Origin: Paenibacillus xylanexedens
GTDB taxonomy: Bacteria > Bacillota > Bacilli > Paenibacillales > Paenibacillaceae
Reading direction: 5' to 3'
Length of the DNA: 64,000 nt
NCBI RefSeq assembly: GCF_007676705.1
Contig: NZ_VEBF01000005.1
Location: forward strand, 1 to 64,000
Part shown: in pieces, positions 61,768 through 64,000 of the stretch
Numbering within the stretch: the stretch's first letter is position 1
Layout: the number at the start of each line of letters is the position of its first letter
Program-made: the position numbers and the translations under genes
Notes under the pieces: generated by a model
The model's input: the letters and a program-made list of their open reading frames with translations, nothing else
The model's database searches: none
Told to the model about the DNA's origin: nothing

Positions 61768-61786
61768 TATACCCCCCTACCCTATA
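61768..61786. promoter_or_regulatory. CsoR-type operator before copZ, proximal site
   Basis: TATACCCCCCTACCCTATA, about 110 bases before the copZ start, with the C-rich core of CsoR targets in Bacillota (TACCC plus run of C). It is nearly the same as the site 35 bases further and the one before csoR. Confidence 0.7.
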
Positions 61787-61802
61787 TTAGTCAACATCTT
61801 TC

Positions 61803-61821
61803 TATACCCCCATACCCTATA
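61803..61821. promoter_or_regulatory. CsoR-type operator before copZ, distal site
   Basis: TATACCCCCATACCCTATA, second copy, 35 bases centre to centre from the first. Two operators before copZ suggest tight repression of the main operon. Confidence 0.65.
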
Positions 61822-61834
61822 TTTACTATCTTTC

Positions 61835-62025
61835 TCGTTAGCTCAATGAATTTATGGAGAGAAGAACCGATTAGTTATACGCTGATTGGTAATCGGACCA
61901 TGTTCTTGTCCCCCGACATTTATCCTATTACTTCGCACTAATCTGTCCGTTAAATGAACAAAAGCAGCCGATCACGTTGGTCGGCTGCCTTCTTCATTTT
62001 ATTGATCTAATGTTTCCAGTTAGCT
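61835..62025. repeat. Dispersed repeat block: gene-end remnant, TTCTTGTCCC motif and repeat R4
   Basis: Left to right: CTCGTTAGCTCAATGAATTTA; then GATTGGTAATCGGACCATGTTCTTGTCCCCCGACA, whose first half matches the 3' end of the small gene at 34656 and the block at 63665; then R4, CTGTCCGTTAAATGAAC plus the hairpin GCAGCCGATCA-CGT-TGGTCGGCTGC (61964-61988) and CCAGTTAGCTTAA. No gene is seen between the copper operon and the tetR gene; 62026-62187 is AT-rich leader. Confidence 0.7.
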
Positions 62026-62187
62026 TAACGCCTGCGTCCGGTCTACAACTTTATTATTGTGGCTTAATTCTTCTTTTCAAATCTTCATTTCATCGAACAC
62101 AATAGTTCTTTTGCATTTCTCTACTCCATGCGTTACTATCTTTATATCGACAAATATGTAGGTCTATAAAAGGAGGTCCTCACGTCC

Positions 62188-62772
62188 ATGTGCCCCCGTA
62201 CTAAAGAACAAAATGAGCTCATACGTATGCAGCGCAGAGAACAGATCCTGGACGTCGCCGCGCGCTCCTACTTTCGCACGGGAGGCAGCTTTGATATTCG
62301 CGATGTCGCCCGCGAGGCAGGGCTTGGTTACGGCACAGTATACCATTATTATCCTAACCGGCATTTATTAATAGAAGATGTGTTGGGGAGCGGCTTCGAG
62401 CGATGCGAGCAAGTTATCACACAATGGGCGAACATCACCGACAGCCCCTCGGATGACAGACAGTTGTTGACGTATTGTACAGCGCTGCTCCAGCTCTGGC
62501 AATCAGACGCTCGCGCATATCTCGTCTACAAAATGGCAGCGGAGCATTATGCAGGCTTGCCTGAGAGGGATCGACATCACGCCAAGAGAAGATTTATGGA
62601 ACGACTGTACGTACCACTCCAAACGATCGCCCAGTGCGAAGACGACAGCGTCGACCATATGCTTGCCGTGCTGGTCGGTTGCTGTGGGGTCTACTACTAT
62701 GCGGGCAATTCCGACCTGGACGTTGATCGAATCGCCCGACTCGCTATGCAAGCTATTACGAAGGGGTCCTGA
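62188..62772 (+). CDS. TetR-family regulator
   Basis: 194 residues: an N-terminal helix-turn-helix (about 15-60) with QILDVAARSYFRTGGSFDIRDVAREAGLGYGTVYHYYPNR in parts, then an all-helical ligand domain (LVYKMAAEHYAGLPERDR). AAGGAGG lies about 11 bases before the ATG. Its stop is 7 bases before the methionine aminopeptidase gene, so the two form one operon. Base composition is visibly more GC-rich than that of the flanking copper and repeat regions, which points to an acquired pair. Ligand unknown. Confidence 0.9.
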   Translation: MCPRTKEQNELIRMQRREQILDVAARSYFRTGGSFDIRDVAREAGLGYGTVYHYYPNRHLLIEDVLGSGFERCEQVITQWANITDSPSDDRQLLTYCTALLQLWQSDARAYLVYKMAAEHYAGLPERDRHHAKRRFMERLYVPLQTIAQCEDDSVDHMLAVLVGCCGVYYYAGNSDLDVDRIARLAMQAITKGS

Positions 62773-62779
62773 TACGAAC

Positions 62780-63526
62780 ATGATCATTTTAAAAAGCAAG
62801 CATGAAATCGAATCCATCAGTAAGGCATGTCAAGTGGTGGCTGAATGCCATCGTACAATTGCCCCACTCATCAAACCGGGCATCACAACCAATGAGATTG
62901 AGCGCATATTCGAGGACATTATTTTGAAGCACGGCGCCAAGCCATATCAAAAGGGATACAAGGGCTATCCATATGCGACCTGTGCCTCCGTCAACGACGT
63001 AATCGCACATGGCTTCCCTAGCAATAAGCCACTTGAGGAAGGCGATATTGTGACGATCGACACGGTCGCGGAGCTAGACGGCTGGCTCGGCGATTCGGCC
63101 TGGAGCTATGCGGTTGGGCAAATCTCACCGACGGCCGAGAAGTTGATGCGCGTCACGAAGGAATGTCTTGACCTGGGCATCAAGCAGGCGCAGCCCGGCA
63201 ATCGACTCGGGGATGTAACAAGCGTGATTCAACGGCATGCGGAATCGCACGGCTTCGGTGTCGTGCGCGACCTTCTAGCCCATGGCATCGGCCGTGACCT
63301 GCACGAGGAGCCAACGTATATGCATGTAGGCAAGCCCGGAAAAGGCCTCCGTATCAAGGAGGGTATGGTGTTCACGATTGAGCCCATGATCACCGAAGGC
63401 ACCTACTTCATGACACTTGATTCTGACGGCTGGACCGCACGGACGATGGACAACAAGCTTGCCGCTCAATACGAGCACACAATCGCCATCACAGCTGAAG
63501 GTCCACAAATTCTGACCGCGCAATAG
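62780..63526 (+). CDS. map: Type I methionine aminopeptidase, extra copy
   Basis: 248 residues of the pita-bread fold. The five metal ligands are in place: the two Asp in IDTVAELDGWLGDSAW, the His in LLAHGIGRDLHEEP, and Glu in VFTIEPMI and QYEHTIAI. It removes the first Met from new proteins. The housekeeping map normally lies between adk and infA in the ribosomal operon; this copy behind a tetR gene is an accessory one, perhaps tied to resistance to an aminopeptidase inhibitor or to stress. AAGGGG precedes the ATG. GC-rich like the tetR gene. Confidence 0.94.
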   Translation: MIILKSKHEIESISKACQVVAECHRTIAPLIKPGITTNEIERIFEDIILKHGAKPYQKGYKGYPYATCASVNDVIAHGFPSNKPLEEGDIVTIDTVAELDGWLGDSAWSYAVGQISPTAEKLMRVTKECLDLGIKQAQPGNRLGDVTSVIQRHAESHGFGVVRDLLAHGIGRDLHEEPTYMHVGKPGKGLRIKEGMVFTIEPMITEGTYFMTLDSDGWTARTMDNKLAAQYEHTIAITAEGPQILTAQ

Positions 63527-63533
63527 AAAAAAA

Positions 63534-63561
63534 GAAGTCGACCAATGAATTGGTCGACTTC
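63534..63561. terminator. Hairpin after the methionine aminopeptidase gene
   Basis: GAAGTCGACCAA-TGAA-TTGGTCGACTTC, a perfect 12-bp stem eight bases after the stop. The T-run is on the minus-strand side only, so on the plus strand it may stabilise the mRNA end or stop polymerase only weakly. Confidence 0.6.
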
Positions 63562-63613
63562 ACAATGGATTAATTATGCTACTCAATCGCCGTCTAACAA
63601 GTATAATTCGCTA

Positions 63614-63822
63614 CGCTAACCTGCTCGTTAACTTAATGAATTAAAGAGGAAAAGAACCATTTAGTTATATGCCTAATCGGTAATCGGACTATGTTCTTGT
63701 CCATTCCGGCAATCGGTACAAGTTCATGTCCTTGGTTCGGGACACGAACTTGTACCGATAAAATAAAAAAGCCGCTAAATTAGCGACTTCAATGGGAAAA
63801 TGTTCTTGTCCCTCGACATGTC
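63614..63822. repeat. Dispersed repeat copy C with gene-end remnant and terminator
   Basis: Composite of CTAACCTGCTCGTTAACTTAATGAATT, a degenerate copy of the 3' end of the small gene at 34656 (TTATATGCCTAATCGGTAATCGGACTAT, on the minus strand EHSPITD then a stop), and a near copy of repeat B (63715-63819). It holds at least four GGACAxGAACxTxTxCC-like near-palindromes in a row. Hairpin GCCGCTA/TAGCGAC at 63771-63787 with TTTTTTATTTT on the minus strand ends the GNAT gene. Confidence 0.75.
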
Positions 63823-63855
63823 ACTAATGTCCCCTGCCCTCTGAATCCATAGGGG

Positions 63856-64000
63856 TTATTTTGCACTTAAATCATTTTGTAACTTTAGTTCCCAATGTTC
63901 ATCCACAAGGTCTTGCCCCCACATGAATTGCTCATTTGCTTCAGTTAGCTCAAATCCGAATTTACTATATAATCTTCGAGCTGTTTTCAGTTGACTTACC
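63856..64000 (-). CDS. GNAT-family acetyltransferase, C-terminal part only
   Basis: The minus frame from the window edge reads VSQLKTARRLYSKFGFELTE, then FMWGQDLVDEHWELKL and a TAA at 63856. The ARRLYSKFGF segment is the acetyl-CoA-side helix and strand of GNAT enzymes, and the HxMWGQDLVEExWEL ending is typical of the MarR-GNAT fusion proteins of Bacillota. Only about 47 residues lie inside the window. Confidence 0.8.
   Translation of the reverse strand, partial: VSQLKTARRLYSKFGFELTEANEQFMWGQDLVDEHWELKLQNDLSAK

Overview
The window looks like the chromosome of a spore-forming, carbohydrate-degrading Bacillota, most likely a Paenibacillus. The signs are a gerA/gerB/gerC-type germination operon, a collagen-like protein with a C-terminal beta-rich domain, LplB/YtcP-type sugar permeases without their own ATPase, AraC regulators fused to membrane sensors, many TTG/GTG starts and strong AGGAGG ribosome sites. 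No rRNA, tRNA, CRISPR array or intact transposase was seen.

Layout. (1) 0.26-4.0 kb: germination receptor operon, minus strand, with a sigma-G-like promoter. (2) 4.3-14.1 kb: a complete minus-strand sulfoquinovose pathway of the transaldolase (sulfo-SFT) type: GPH-family importer, 6-deoxy-6-sulfofructose transaldolase, DUF4867 protein, sulfoquinovosidase, isomerase, GntR regulator, sulfolactaldehyde dehydrogenase and an AEC-family exporter. The sulfoquinovosidase keeps all catalytic and sulfonate-binding residues at the same numbers as E. coli YihQ. (3) 14.1-19.4 kb: a patchwork of dispersed repeats, broken genes, a collagen-like gene, a small secreted protein, uppP and a truncated integrase. 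(4) 19.4-34.6 kb: pectin use: GH43, a 1701-residue pectate lyase/pectinesterase fusion, GH105, a CUT1 ABC importer whose second permease is inverted, a membrane AraC regulator and a cupin-AraC regulator. (5) 35.2-51.8 kb: a LacI-controlled fructan operon (LacI, two permeases, binding protein, three GH32 enzymes, GH172, one GH32-like enzyme). Two of the GH32 enzymes have Glu in place of the catalytic Asp nucleophile. (6) 52.8-55.9 kb: a stalk-domain secreted protein, a beta-propeller protein and a head-to-head pair of doubtful genes. (7) 56.2-61.7 kb: a copper operon (copZ, copA, YtkA-like lipoprotein, nitrite/sulfite reductase-like half-protein, second copZ, glutaredoxin-like protein, ferredoxin, csoR) with three CsoR-type operator sequences. 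(8) 62.2-64.0 kb: a TetR regulator with an extra methionine aminopeptidase, then the 3' end of a GNAT gene.

How it fits together. The modules suit a plant-associated or soil life: plant sulfolipid sugar, pectin and fructan are each opened, imported and catabolised by their own locally regulated operon. Near-consensus cre sites in the sulfoquinovose and pectin regions suggest carbon catabolite control. The most novel prospect is the fructan operon: two Asp-to-Glu GH32 paralogues plus a GH172 enzyme suggest that fructan may be handled through cyclic or dianhydride intermediates rather than simple hydrolysis. The module borders are marked by two families of dispersed, palindrome-containing repeats, several of which act as the 3' terminators of the neighbouring genes.
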